Below, piece by piece: positions 15,175 to 24,927 of a stretch of DNA of 64,000 nt; position 1 is the stretch's first letter, and the number at the start of each line of letters is the position of its first letter. The notes beneath the pieces are model-generated. The model saw only the letters and a list, made by a program, of their open reading frames with translations. It had not been told where the DNA came from and made no database searches. Source of the DNA: Corallium rubrum (lineage: Eukaryota; Cnidaria; Anthozoa; Scleralcyonacea; Coralliidae). The stretch covers positions 23,803,979-23,867,978 of the forward strand of contig OZ035998.1 of assembly GCA_964035015.1 (NCBI GenBank), given 5' to 3'. Made by a program: the position numbers and the translations under genes.

Positions 15175-18100
15175 AAGACCGTCTGGGATGCATTTTTCAA
15201 ATAGAAATGATACCCGTGTTACTTCAACCGTGTTCAGACTTGTCGTAACGATCCCAAACGATCGGGGACAGGAAAAATCCCCAATTCTTACGACAAGTGA
15301 GAAGCAGGCTTACGGTGCACAAGTATTTCAAAAAACGAAGCATAACCATTGTTTCTGTGTGGAAACCAAGGTAAAACAAATCTTTCACTCCTCGTCGCCT
15401 CCATGTTGTTTTACTGTACGACCACGCGGGTCTTGTCCTAATCTATTTATTGACGAATAGATATCGAGGAGAGTAGCCAATCAGATTGCTGCATGTGAAA
15501 TAGTATACTAGTAAGTTTCTACTAGTTGTTGAATAATCGCTCGTGAAATTATACCAAAATACAGTTATACGTTTATAAGAACGAGATCCTCCAATAGTTC
15601 TGGCCTTGATTTATGCACCAACGTTGCTTATTTCCATGAACATTTTTTTCTCAGGCACAAGAAAAAGAAAGAAAGACGAGATAAAGGTTCCACTCGACGC
15701 GGTAGTGATGACGAATACGAAGGTATGCCTTGTTTTGTAGTTAAAGTGCAAATGAAGCGAAAATTAAGTCTTATTTGAAAGAACACTTAAAATGATAGAG
15801 TAACATCTTTTCCAGTTTTTCGTTCCTTGCTTCGTTCTTGATATATTTCAGTTTGTTTGACATGCAAGTTAAACATATTGACGTCATGAGGTGCATAATG
15901 AGTTTATAATGAACATTAGTGTTCTGGGCGAAACACACCCACATGCTTCCTTGAATTAATTTGGTTTGATAATAGCAAAGCTATATAACGTTTTTCGATA
16001 ACTCATGCACGTCATGACTTCAAAATGTTTAATTTGCATAGCCAACAAACTGAAATATCTCAAGAACGAAGAAAGGAAACGAAAAACTGCAAAAGATGTT
16101 ACTGTATCATTTTAAGTGTTCTTTCAAATAAGACTGACTTAATTTTCGTTTCATTTTCTTTTAAGAATTAGCAACTTTCTCAGACTCGTTAATAATTCAT
16201 GATTACCGTAGCCATGCAATTCATTAACGTATACCACATCACATACATGAGTTTTGATACCCAATGAAAACCTGTAGGAAACTTCCTAGTAAACTGGATA
16301 ACATTTCTCAAGCTGTATATTGAAATCAATGAAGGAAACACCGCAAATCGCGATGCGAATACTCGTTTGAGAAGCAAGATCAAACACTCGTTTATCGTGT
16401 TTCATCAGGGGACTCCAAACACTCGGGGATACGCCCTCGGTTTTCATTTGTTTTCTCGTGTTTGGAACCCCTGATGAAACACTCAAACTCGTGTTTGATC
16501 TTTACGTGAAGCGTGGTCTTGTCACTTTGCTATTTACAAATAGATTGCATTTTTTCGTGTGTGTGTACTTTATACACTTAATGTCTGCTCCCGAGGGAAA
16601 CAGTTAATTTTGTTTTCCCGAGAGTCTTGATATTTTCCAAGACGAAGTCGAGGGAAACATCGAGACTCGAGGGAAAACAAAACTAACTGTTTCCCGAGGG
16701 AGCAGACATTAAGTGTTTTGTTATATACCTTGAGTTTCGCTGAACAATTTCGACGTTTATGAAGGGAAAGTACACAAAAGCAAACGCTTAAAATTTACTA
16801 ACTTACTTACCAAACCATTTCGCCTGGCTCCGTAATTTCACTTCAACCAAACAAATATAAGTCTCAGAACAAAAGAACAGCAATACATTTCTCCAGTTAA
16901 GACCTATAAATATTCTTTTTTTCGTGAAGAGTTCAAAGTTCTAGCAGCAAACCGGCAACATAGTCAATCGGGATATGGTCTGGAAACTCGGCAAACTTCA
17001 AAGCGCCTATAACGAGCTGTGATTTTATGTTGAACCGTACCTTACACCGTGCACATTCTTTGTTTTAGGTTTATTAATATTTAAATAGCACGGTTGAGTG
17101 ATTGAACTGAAACGTTGCTATTGGACAGTTCGTTCATTATACTAAAATACAATGTGTTCAGTGACCGTCCACCGTGCACAAAAATGCATAAAGGTGAACA
17201 AAAAGATAGACCGAAGACTTTAGATGAGTTTCCAGACCATATCTCGATTGACTATGCCGGCAATAAGTTCTCAATTATTGCCCGCTCGGTAGACATTGAA
17301 ATTTAGCTAAGTTCATGTGACCACAAACCAGGCAATAAGTTCTCAATTACTGCCCGCTCGGTAGACATTGAAATTTAGCTAAGGTCATGTGACCACAAAC
17401 CAACCCAATGACAGTCATCGTTGCATCCAGTGAAACTCTAGCTACATAATAAATATAATTATTGGATGTTGGCAGGTGTATCCAATAATTTGGTGGTACA
17501 CCAAGCTTTCAACATTTTCGTGTACTTTACAATATATATAGCTTATAATTTGCATCGCAAACTTCCCTCCAATCGTTCGAACCGTCAAAGGGGTTGGCAC
17601 CTTTCTATACTAAGAAGGTTTCTGTTTGGTCAGTATATCCTCTCATCTAGAATTCAGGGTTATCCTGAATTGTGAAATGGTCTAGAATTCAGGATAATCC
17701 TGAATATTAAAGAACTTAAATCCCAACCTCCCCACACCACCAAACCTGACCCTAAACCTACCCCCCTTCCCCCCTGCAACTCTAAATCTAACCAAAAAAA
17801 ACATACGGTGGCTCTAAACCTAACCACAACCATCCGGGGAAGAACGTTCCACCTCTCAGACCTCGACGGCTCGACCACAGCACCCATACTGGTTTTGTAG
17901 TTATATGCTTTTTCGTTCAACATGGGGCACAGAGAAGTCCCCTAGGCGTCAGGATAATCCTGAATTCTGGTCACTTGTACAATTCAGGATAATCCTGAAT
18001 TCTAGACACTTTGACAATTCAGGATAATCCTGAATTCTATGTGAGAGGACATGTTGATTTGGTTCATTGAACTCAATGTAAGTTAAAATGTAGTAGCTAG

Positions 18101-21100
18101 AATGCGTGCTCTATCACGTGACAGGTGTCCAAATTAAATTCTATTTTGCCCTTATAGATCCGCCATTTTGAATTTTGCAAGGGGTGGGATATATATTCAA
18201 CAATGACCGCCTCTCAAAATAAAGAATTGGAGGACGTTTCATAGGGATAAATTGGATACATGCATGACAACAAATCAGCCACATACACATTAGCATAAAA
18301 TAAAACAATTTGCAAGACACTTGCTTTATTAAACGTACTGAAAACTGTAAGTTCAAAATTATATTTCGATCAATTCACCACAATTACAAAAAGCAACAAA
18401 AAGTTAGGCTCATGCTAAACTTGAAACTCGGAAATTATCTGCATCAAAGCCCGTTTAAAATAAAATAAAATAATCAAATACATGGTGGAAACTAGGAGAA
18501 AATAAATAGATGTCGAAAAGACTGATGTATAAAAAGTATGACAGCAAATCAGCCACATACACAGCATAAAATAAAACAATTTGCAAGACACTTGCTTTAT
18601 TAAACGTACTAAAAACTATAAGTTCAAAATTATATTTCGATCAATTCACCAAATTACAAAAAGCAACAAAAAGATAGGCTCATGCTAAACTTGAAACTCA
18701 GAAAAACGAAAAAGAAAAGAAACTAATCAAATACGTAATGGAAACTAGGAGAAAATCTTAAGAAAAACACGGGTTTAAAATGTCAATATAAATAGAATAT
18801 CGAAAAGGCTGATGTATAAAAAGTATGACAGGTGCATAAACATATTTTATATTTCAAAAATCACAAGCTAGAAATCCCTATTAGATTGGATAAAAAAGAA
18901 CAAAACACTTACTGTCTCCTGGATTAATCCTCTACATTCAGGTTAAATCACATACAGATTGGCAAGTGAGAATCATTCAAATATAATGTAAAACAGTAAA
19001 AGCACTAAAACCATTCGTATTAAAAGGCGGCTATCGTCGCCATTTCTACATCCAGAGTTTGATGTTCGAAATGTTTTGGCGAAGGATATTGCACTTCACA
19101 TGCCTTTATCTTTAAATTCACTAATCCAGTAAATTTCCCAGCGTAGAAATCAAAGAAATTCAGTGCTAAAATACATCCATCGTCCACTCCACACTGGTTA
19201 CCAACCGCGGCCGTGTAAAAAACTGTTAAAAGTCCTAGGGCGAGTTCCTTTTGCCCTTAATCCGCCATTTTGTGGCGACAATTTTTTGACTGACAGGAGA
19301 TAGGAGCCCGCATTCTAGGTATAGTATTTCTATGGATAACGCCCAGCCATTTGTCAGTATATCCCATTGAAGTCTAAGTAAACTGGAACGATAACTCGAT
19401 GGCGTATCATGAAGCCAAAAATGGCGGACATGGGGGCCACCATGCACGTCAATCCCAGTCCCTTTTACTTTATAACCGAGAGAAAATGAAGCTGAATTTG
19501 GTGAACTGGGTTGCAAAAACAGCTTGAAATCAAACAAAAACTGAACTTGTTAACCACTTTTAGGCTTAAATCAAATTCCAATATATCGTAGAGTAGGTGA
19601 ACATTGACATGACGAGTAAAAACAAGGAAAACAGTAAAAATATAAGCTCTCAAATGAAAGTCAACAATACGCAACCAAAACTGCCATTGGTTTGGACAAA
19701 TATAAAGAAAATACATATGAAACCCAGGTTTAAAATGAAGAGGTTGTTTATAAAAACAGTTGTGTTTTAAATTTTTAAATTTTCAGTAGGAAAAAAACAA
19801 CAAAATGCACTTTACCGTGTGTTATTACAGCTCTGGAATTACTCTTCGTATCGAAAAATGTCAGATTTAGCATTTCCACAACTGAAACTTGAGTTAAAGC
19901 TATAATTTAGCATTATCTTATTACTAGTTCTTGGCAAGACAACCTTCAAACGTTTGAGATAACAAAGAAAAATAAGAGAAACCTGCATTTTCCGTACGAG
20001 TTTCGGACTCGAATTTTGCTTTTGTTCGGCAGATATTTCGTCATTCAATCCATTTTCGTGTGTAGAAATTGTTCAGGTACAAGGCCAATAAACCCAATAC
20101 ATACTATCTTCTTCGTTTTCATCTATAAAAAAACTTTAGGTCTAAAAAATGGTTGTTTTTTGCAGCGAGTTTTCAGTTTTTCATTGTACGTGCCGCTCAT
20201 AGGTTCTGTTGACGTCAGACGTGCAATGGCGACCCCCAGCGGCCGGAAGTTTGACTTCACCCAATCATAGGGCCCTTCCTATGGAGTTAGCGTTCCAGTT
20301 TATTTAGAGTTCAATGGTATATCCTCTCATCTAGAATTCAGGATTATCCTGAATATTAAAGAAATTAAATTCCAACCCCCCACCCCAACCCAACCCCAAC
20401 CCCCACCTGTAAACTTGACCCTAAACCTAACCACAACCCCCCGGTGGACCTAAACGTAACCACAACCCTCCGGGAAGAAAGTCCCACCTCTCAGACCCCA
20501 TGCTTTTTAGTTTAACATCCCGCATGTGGGACAGAGAAGTCCCCTAGGCTTCAGGATAATCCGGAGTTCTAGACAATTTGACAATTCAGGATAATCCTGA
20601 TTAAATTTCCTTTGACAATTCAGGATAATTCTAATTAGTGAGAGGACATGTTGCATTTGGCGGGCAAAAAGTGAGGCAAAGTTCCAGACCCCTGCGCGGT
20701 TTACAGGTAGGTTTCAGTCTCCCACAAAATGTTTTTTACACGGCCACCGGCCTTGACTCGAGTGAACTGCGAAGGCTCGAGGAAAGGTTTGAAAAATTAT
20801 TTATTGAGCTTTGCTACGTACATTTTAAATTTTGATTGCTTGCTCTATGCTGTCATAGTCAATCGAGATATGGTCTGGAAACTCGGCAAACTTCAAAGCG
20901 CCTATAATGAGCTGTGATTTTATGTTGAACCGTACCTTACACATTCTTTGTTTTAGGTTTATTAATATTTAAATAGCACGGTTGAGTGATTGAACTGAAA
21001 CGTTGCTATTGGACAGTTCGTTCATTATACTAAAATACAATGTGTTCAGTGACCGTCCACCGTGCACAAAAATGCATAAAGGTGAACAAAAAGATTGAGT

Positions 21101-22174
21101 TTCCAGACCATATCTCGATTGACTATGATGCTGTCGAACTAAATATGTAATCGTTTATTTGTTGTAAAAGTCATTATCTTTGCAAAACGTCCACGAATTA
21201 GTTTGTCAGTCAAGAAATTAAAATCAAACTTTTCGTTACTCATAAGAGGATACAAAAAATCAACACTAACTTTATAGTATATAGAATATGCAGTAAGCGT
21301 GAAAAAAGAACAATATAGTTGTCAGTAATTCAAGTCTCAAAATTGTATTAGTAATACAAAAGGCCATTTAACACATTCAAACAAAAAATTAAAGGAGCAG
21401 AAATAAGAAAATGACAGATGTATATCATGAAATATCACAAGAATCAATACGTTTTCGTCTTCGGACAAGAATAGCTTTCTCACTCTTGTTCTCCCCCTCT
21501 GTTCTCCCCTTTTCGACTGGCTGCAAAAAGACGTTTGTTTTCTCAGCCTAATTTTTATCCATAGCTTAATTTACGGTATAGTTTTGGATTCCTATACAGT
21601 AAATAAAACAACAGCACTGCACAACAATGGGAAACCATTAAATGCACGTTTAACCTGACAAAGGGATTTAATAAATACTTTTTTCAAACCTTTTTTGAAA
21701 AAAGTATTTGGGCCAGGTCGCACAAGATGGGCCGTGTACTGAAACATTTTGTGGGAGACTGAAAGCTACCTGCAAACCCGCAGGGACCTGGAACTTTTTG
21801 CCTCACCGTTTGGTTTCCAGTTACCACATTTTAACTTACGTATACATTGAGTTCACTGGTTTGGTTTAGATAACCTAACTTATGCCCTAACCTTAATCAG
21901 TAAGGAACATGGGAACGAACTGCCTGATAATTGCAATGTGACTTATAGCTGATCTTGGTGACTAGGTAAGAAGCATGCAAGAGAAAGTGGTGAGGACGAC
22001 CAGGAAGAACGGCCAAAACAAAACCGTAGCGACGCATCGGACGACGATCGCAAAAAATCTCGCCGACGACGAAGTGACGACGGTGATTCCGAACCTGAGG
22101 ATAGCAAGAAGAAGAAGCGCCATTATAAGAAAAAGCCGATATCCGCTGATCACTACGATAGCCGTAGCGATTAA
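256..22174 (+). CDS. SREK1: SREK1-like splicing regulator (SRrp86 family), 11 exons, 5' end outside window
   Basis: Splicing regulatory Glu/Lys-rich SR protein, a nuclear pre-mRNA splicing factor. By joining open segments at AG/GT sites I get exons 256-366, 968-1059, 2075-2161, 2555-2679, 5347-5383, 7721-7798, 9821-9907, 11563-11676, 12374-12757, 15655-15722 and 21966-22174 (stop TAA 22172-22174). All phases match and give 463 residues in frame. Residues about 21-100 are an RRM matching the second RRM of SREK1: LDEIRRTVHIRHLPKD opens it, and RYAFIEFN is RNP1. A Lys-rich helix follows, then RS repeats spread over short exons, then a Lys/Glu-rich exon (12374-12757) and an acidic/basic end. The donor after 1059 (GTTGGA) is weak but is required by phase and by the family alignment. 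RRM1 and the start codon must lie upstream of base 1. Introns are full of foldback repeats; the last spans 6.2 kb. Extra alternative exons are not excluded. Confidence 0.93.
419..540. repeat. Palindromic repeat with GTGTTTTATCAGATC-like arms
   Basis: Inverted arms built from GTGTTTTATCAGATC and its complement flank a short core in intron 1. Related copies lie at 13690-13793 and 16378-16500. It looks like a short non-autonomous foldback element; no target duplication was identified. Confidence 0.5.
1192..1590. repeat. (AAC)n microsatellite in SREK1 intron 2
   Basis: About 400 bases of CAA/AAC units with a few CAG and CGA interruptions. An interrupted block beginning CATAATCAACAGC occurs at 1264 and again at 1390, so the array includes a 126-base tandem duplication. 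It translates to long poly-N, poly-Q or poly-L in several frames, but it lies between a splice donor and acceptor and is intronic. Confidence 0.95.
3058..3544. mobile_element. Foldback MITE flanked by TTAA (copy 1)
   Basis: A 487-base near-perfect palindrome with arms of about 220 bases, starting AGTGTATA and ending TATACACT. It is flanked on both sides by TTAA (3054-3057 and 3545-3548). A related element at 15745-16160 shares the motif GAAAATTAAGT near both ends. TTAA duplications are typical of piggyBac and Kolobok superfamily elements; no transposase is present, so the assignment is inference. Confidence 0.75.
3648..3894. repeat. Foldback repeat with GCGCGCAACAT-type arms (copy 1)
   Basis: The left arm contains TTGCACGATCATGCGCACGC and the right arm ATGATGCGCGCGCAACATCG, an imperfect inverted pair around an AT-rich core. 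A second member lies at 24928-25177 with the same arm motif. Likely a non-autonomous DNA element in SREK1 intron 4. Confidence 0.55.
4577..5135. mobile_element. MITE with AATAATTTTAGTGGGCATTT ends (copy 1)
   Basis: The left end reads TAATAATTTTAGTGGGCATT and the right end is its near complement (AATGCCCGATAAAATTATTA), about 22 of 24 bases matching. The stretch just inside the left end also recurs at 12940. The second copy is at 12926-13230. Non-coding. Confidence 0.55.
5136..5265 (+). repeat. tRNA-like SINE fragment (copy 1)
   Basis: A box-B-like AGGTTCAATCTC follows TGGTTAGAACG, which resembles box A. The tail TTTCTGAGTATTTGAGCTTG is shared with 54058-54190 (there TTTCTGAGTAATTGAGCTTG), and in reverse with 3560-3605. 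Shared head plus shared tail suggest a tRNA-derived SINE family. Confidence 0.45.
5958..6238. mobile_element. hAT-like MITE
   Basis: Ends CAAGGACGTAGCCAGG and CCTGGCTACGCCCCTG form terminal inverted repeats of the CAGGGGCGTAGCCAGG type common in hAT elements. Flanking octamers (tagtttga / tagttcag) agree only at their first five bases, so the duplication has decayed. No coding content. Confidence 0.55.
6846..7605 (-). mobile_element. Dispersed element with TGACCGGTAA motifs (copy 1)
   Basis: Both ends carry clustered ACCGGT motifs (TTGACCGGTAAA, GACCGGTAAATT, TTACCGGTCAC). The left boundary (AAGCCTCGGAATTAGTGCCG) is the reverse complement, with a few mismatches, of the right end of the copy at 28430-29435. 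The surrounding sequence resembles a second repeat seen uninterrupted near 38487-38590, which supports an insertion about here. No coding sequence recognised. Confidence 0.6.
8059..8240. mobile_element. Palindromic MITE with AGACCACTTTCATAA ends
   Basis: Left end ATAGACCACTTTCATAA and right end TTATGAAAGTGGTCTAT are perfect inverted repeats. The inner arms (TTCTTTTATGTGCATC and its complement) also pair, giving a 182-base foldback in SREK1 intron 6. Confidence 0.7.
10221..10518. mobile_element. 298-bp TIR element, copy 1 (7-bp target duplication)
   Basis: Terminal inverted repeat begins CATAGTCAATCGAGATATGG and runs about 35 bases. The element is flanked by perfect 7-bp direct repeats ctatagt (10214-10220 and 10519-10525). 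Same family as 16959-17256, 20854-21127 and 29467-29762. No ORF of note. Seven to eight bp duplications and a CA start would fit P-like elements, but this is inference. Confidence 0.88.
11160..11275 (-). repeat. Fragment of a 5S-like SINE
   Basis: Contains AGGCTTAACTT, GGTGAGAAGCAGC and CTAACAGCACACG in the same order as the SINE inside the hAT elements (37205-37260), but lacks the part most like 5S rRNA. Probably an older, partial copy in SREK1 intron 7. Confidence 0.45.
11842..11988. repeat. Foldback repeat in SREK1 intron 8
   Basis: The arm GCCATTTGCACGATGACGTA pairs with TTTACGTCATCGTGCAAATG, and CAACTACCAGAATGCTTTGC pairs with CAAAGCATTCTGGTAGTTGT. The result is a hairpin of about 147 bases. 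Confidence 0.7.
12926..13230. mobile_element. MITE with AATAATTTTAGTGGGCATTT ends (copy 2)
   Basis: Opens with AATAATTTTAGTGGGCATTT and closes near ACGATAAAATTATTGTAATA. Its inner sequence CAGTATACAGTAAACAGTAT matches the copy at 4577-5135. It lies in SREK1 intron 9. Confidence 0.5.
13507..13665. repeat. 31-bp tandem repeat, about five copies
   Basis: The unit begins ATACTAATGAACATACAATT and ends TTATGTAAAGA, with small variants (ATATAATT, ATATAGAGA). It sits inside the diverged TIR element. Confidence 0.85.
13690..13793. repeat. Palindromic repeat (AAAACACTCG family, copy 2)
   Basis: TTTTATCAGATTAAAACACT pairs with AATCTGATAAAACACTCC around a short GC-rich core. It is related to the palindromes at 419-540 and 16378-16500. 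Confidence 0.6.
15137..15175. repeat. (AAAT)n microsatellite
   Basis: About nine AAAT units following ATGAGGCGAAGTTTTT. It may be the 3' tail of a retroposon, but no body was recognised. Confidence 0.8.
15745..16160. mobile_element. Foldback MITE flanked by TTAA (copy 2)
   Basis: Flanked by TTAA at 15741-15744 and 16161-16164. The arms share GAAAATTAAGTC and GAACACTTAAAATGAT-type sequence with each other and with the copy at 3058-3544. It lies just after the SREK1 exon ending at 15722. Confidence 0.7.
16378..16500. repeat. Palindromic repeat (CAAACACTCG family, copy 3)
   Basis: GATCAAACACTCG at the left pairs with CGTGTTTGATC at the right; GTTTCATCAGGGG pairs with CCCCTGATGAAAC. The total hairpin is 123 bases. 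Confidence 0.7.
16574..16716. repeat. Foldback repeat with ACACTTAATGTCTGCTCCCG arms
   Basis: The left arm ACACTTAATGTCTGCTCCCG is matched by the right arm CGGGAGCAGACATTAAGTGT apart from one base. The core repeats CGAGGGAAAAC-type motifs. A hairpin of 143 bases with no coding. Confidence 0.75.
16959..17256. mobile_element. 298-bp TIR element, copy 2 (7-bp target duplication)
   Basis: Same terminal repeat as the 10221 copy (CATAGTCAATCG start, CGATTGACTATG end) in the opposite internal orientation. It is flanked by perfect ccggcaa repeats at 16952-16958 and 17257-17263. Confidence 0.9.
17261..17404. repeat. 72-bp tandem duplication
   Basis: A unit starting CAATAAGTTCTCAATTA is repeated at 17261 and 17333 with only a few substitutions. 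It abuts the right target duplication of the 298-bp element. Confidence 0.85.
17635..18052. mobile_element. Element with repeated TTCAGGATAATCCTGAA palindromes (copy A)
   Basis: Ends ATATCCTCTCA and TGAGAGGACAT are inverted repeats. Near both ends lie several copies of the palindrome AATTCAGGATAATCCTGAAT (around 17650, 17686, 17950, 17981 and 18016). The middle is a CCTAAACCTAACC-rich tract followed by CACCTCTCAGACC. The related copy B lies at 20319-20649. Repeated subterminal palindromes may be transposase binding sites. Confidence 0.65.
18266..18835. repeat. Tandem duplication, period about 274 bp
   Basis: The block starting AAATCAGCCACATACACA with AACAATTTGCAAGACACTTG recurs 274 bases later with small indels. 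The motif CTGATGTATAAAAAGTATGA closes both units. Intronic, non-coding. Confidence 0.8.
18836..20318. other. SREK1 intron 10 stretch without recognisable features
   Basis: I found no conserved protein motif, splice-compatible exon or clear repeat boundary in this stretch. Short ORFs here lack homology that I can recognise. Confidence 0.4.
20319..20649. mobile_element. Element with repeated TTCAGGATAATCCTGAA palindromes (copy B)
   Basis: Same ends (ATATCCTCTCA, GAGAGGACAT), same C-rich middle (CCCTAAACCTAACC, GTCCCACCTCTCAGACC) and diverged palindromes near 20338, 20551, 20586 and 20617. It is shorter than copy A, and its palindromes have more mismatches. Confidence 0.65.
20854..21127. mobile_element. 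298-bp TIR element family, copy 3 (274 bp, internally deleted)
   Basis: CATAGTCAATCGAGATATGG start and CTCGATTGACTATG end, with perfect atgctgt flanks at 20847-20853 and 21128-21134. It is shorter than the other copies because of two small internal deletions (near 20940 and 21094). Confidence 0.9.
21135..21965. other. End of SREK1 intron 10
   Basis: AT-rich intron sequence. A short inverted repeat (ATACTTTTTTCAAACC with its complement) lies near 21675-21708. No exon or other element was recognised before the acceptor at 21964-21965. Confidence 0.4.
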
Positions 22175-22445
22175 GAAATGCTGGATTAAATAACTTTTAC
22201 ACTATATTCACCATTTTCTATAAAAAATGTATAATATTCTTTGTTTGTGAGTGAACCAAATGATTTTTGAGAATTAAAACCTCGCGTCCAAGTGTTTTGA
22301 CGATACAGTGATTTTGATTCCTCGGGGAATTGGTTAGTGTCCAATAGAGGTTCTCGTACCCACGCCCCCTGTCAATCTCGCACCCATTCCCGTACCCCCC
22401 GGATGCCAGATACGGTTTTTCCATTATTAAACTAATATAGAAACC

Positions 22446-22655
22446 AATAAACGATATTCGTAATACAAATGTGTTTAACAATAACATGGCAATATCATGA
22501 ATAACAAAAATTATATTTAAAATATCATGCAAATCCCGATTGTTTGATGTCTATGCGAAGAACAATTTAAATTAAGTTTATTACTGAACGACGTCGAGTA
22601 CAATGTGTATGAATTTCGAGGAGACCGCTTCTCTTGCGACTGATTGAGGAATAAA
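22446..22655 (+). promoter_or_regulatory. Candidate poly(A) signals of the SREK1-like gene
   Basis: AATAAA hexamers occur at 22446-22451 and 22650-22655, 270 and 475 bases after the SREK1 stop codon. They are the first canonical signals downstream. Which one is used cannot be told from sequence alone. Confidence 0.35.
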
Positions 22656-22849
22656 TTAGATACTGAGAACTTTGACGTTGGAGTCCAAGTCTCCAATAAA
22701 CAATAACATTAACTCCAACCAAACGCAGTTTAGAAAAATATGCAACAAACTATGTACTGATTATTGCCATGCATTTATTGATTTCCGTCGTGAGACATTG
22801 AAAATAGACTCTTAAGGAGAAACATATGTTAAATAAATGAATAAAAGAA

Positions 22850-23045
22850 AACACTGTCCGCTTAATACAGGGATTTGGTATCGTTTTACACTGATTTAGA
22901 TGTCCGCGTCCGCTTAATAGAGGTGTCCGCTTAATAGAGGTGACCTTTGTATGGTTAACATGGGATTCAATTCGGGACTTTGGGAACTGTCCGCTTAATA
23001 CAGGGTGTCCCCTTAATGGAGGGCCGCTTAATACAGGTTTGACTG
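22850..23045 (-). mobile_element. Pogo/Tigger-like transposon end with TCCGCTTAATA repeats
   Basis: The right end, read on the minus strand, starts CAGTCAAACCTGTATTAAGC next to a TA dinucleotide, as in mariner/pogo-type inverted repeats. The motif TCCGCTTAATA recurs several times inward, as subterminal repeats. The partner end was not located. Confidence 0.5.
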
Positions 23046-23113
23046 TATGTTTTATGGAATTTGTTTTCTTTTGATGTCATGGACCTCATGTTGGTGCTGC
23101 AATAGGCTTTTCA

Positions 23114-23343
23114 GGGGCTGTTCATATTCTAGCCCAGTTACCGGGCTGATTTTATGTCACGAAAATCTTTCTATGATCGCAAAAAAAGGATTAGAAGACC
23201 CTGTGTGTTATGCTTACAGAAACGAAGCCAATTTTGCTTTGTTATATCATTCTGCCGTTCTCAAATAGTCGTAATAAGATTCTCGTGACATAAAATCAGC
23301 CTCCGTAGCCCGGCTATACCCCGCCTCATAAGAAAACAGTCCC
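23114..23343. repeat. Foldback repeat with GGGCTGTT ends
   Basis: The arm CCGGGCTGATTTTATGTCAC pairs with GTGACATAAAATCAGCCTCC, and the outermost GGGGCTGTT pairs with AACAGTCCC. Hairpin of about 230 bases. Confidence 0.65.
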
Positions 23344-23625
23344 TAAGGCGGATTGGCTCAACCCGGGCTCGTGTAAAAGCCCTCTAAGTAGCTTCTTTGT
23401 TATTGAAGTGTATATACTTCTATGCAATCACATACACTCAGCTGTAAACCCACATCTATATCATTCCAAGAGAAGTACTTAAGTCAATTTGTCGTTGTCC
23501 AACGACATAACATCATTTCTGAATCGTTTCATGAGACGATTGGGACGATCTTATGAAAACCAGTCACAACTCTCACCATGGCCTCGGCATGCTTATGAAT
23601 CTTCGCGTACCGAAGACGAGTTCCA

Positions 23626-23756
23626 CTCAGGAAAGTCTTCCACAGGATAGGAACGGACAGGAAAGTTTCCTTTGTGTTAAAGTCGTTAGTTCCGAGAGCC
23701 CACAAGACAAAGAAAACGTCCCTGTCCGTTCCGGTCCTGCGGAAGATTTTCCTGAA
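23626..23756. repeat. Foldback repeat with GGACAGGAAAG-type arms
   Basis: CAGGAAAGTCTTCCACAGGA pairs imperfectly with TCCTGCGGAAGATTTTCCTG, and GGAACGGACAGG pairs with CCTGTCCGTTCC. Confidence 0.6.
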
Positions 23757-24284
23757 TGAAAACTAGCCGTAAGTTCTAGCAATACCGTGTGTCAGAAACT
23801 TGGTACCACAATTCACGTTAAAGAAATTCAAGTATCAGTAGAAGAAATGTGCAGGTACAGAAATACATGTACCAATCTAACTACTTAAAGCTTCTGACTC
23901 TTACCCAGTCGTCTCTGGAGATTTGAGGTTTTGAGGTTTGCGGTGCCTGATGGGAATCATTCCCATAATGCACCGTGACGAAATTTACTAACCTCATATT
24001 TCCCGTTGCGCCTGCAAATTCCCCCCTATTAATTTAGGCAGGCAATACAAAGACGACTGGGTACGAGTCAGTTAAATCTTTACATACTAGAAGTACATGA
24101 ACGCAACAACCCTTCACCCGCTTTATATGCATTTTTGTACTCCCCCCACTCCCAAATTTCTGTTTTTTTGTTGTATTAATACCACCATGGATGGTAAAAA
24201 GACTGGATAGGAAACTTGCTGGCGTGAGCATAACAACCTAGTTGAAATTGACAAGCTTAAAAACCCCTTGTTTATTATACAACT

Positions 24285-24796
24285 GCATTAAAAACTGTCC
24301 AAATAACGCTAAATAGAATGAGTACAAATATACAGCGATACTAGGATAGTTAGTTATTTGGATAGTAGAAAACCGGTTTGACAGATTTTGTTAGCCAATC
24401 AAATTTATCACTCGGGAACTACTTCATGTATGCTTATTATTTTGTCCTGGTGCAAGTCACGCTACTTCTCTGGCCTTTTTAGAGTTTTCTTTTTCTATAA
24501 AAGTTTGTTGATCAGAGCAGTTGTATAATAATTATATCTTATTAAATGTTTTGGTGTGTAGTATCGCTGTATATTTTTATGGAAAAAGAAAACTCTAAAA
24601 AGGCCAGAGAAGTAGCGTGACTTGCACCAGGACAAAATAATAAGCATACATGAAGTAGTTCCTGAGTGATAAATTTGATTGGCTAACAAAATCTGTCAAA
24701 CCGGTTTTCTACAAGTTTTCTACTATCCAAATAACTATCCAAATATCGCTGTATATTTGTACTCATTTTTAGCGTTATTTGGACAGTTTTTAATGC
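24285..24796. mobile_element. Large foldback element, 512 bp
   Basis: The left arm from GCATTAAAAACTGTCC (24285) pairs over about 215 bases with the right arm ending GGACAGTTTTTAATGC (24796). Pairs include AAACCGGTTTGACAGATTTT and CAAGTCACGCTACTTCTCTG with their complements. A second short motif, TACAGCGATACT, is also repeated in both orientations around the element. No coding sequence. Confidence 0.8.
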
Positions 24797-24927
24797 TGCG
24801 GGCGAGTCAAAATACAAACAACTCGTAAAAATATACAGCGATACTGCACACCAAAACATCTAATAAGATAGAAATATTCAAAGTTTAGGATTAATACAAC
24901 TTAAAATGAAAATCGAACTGCCTGTAA

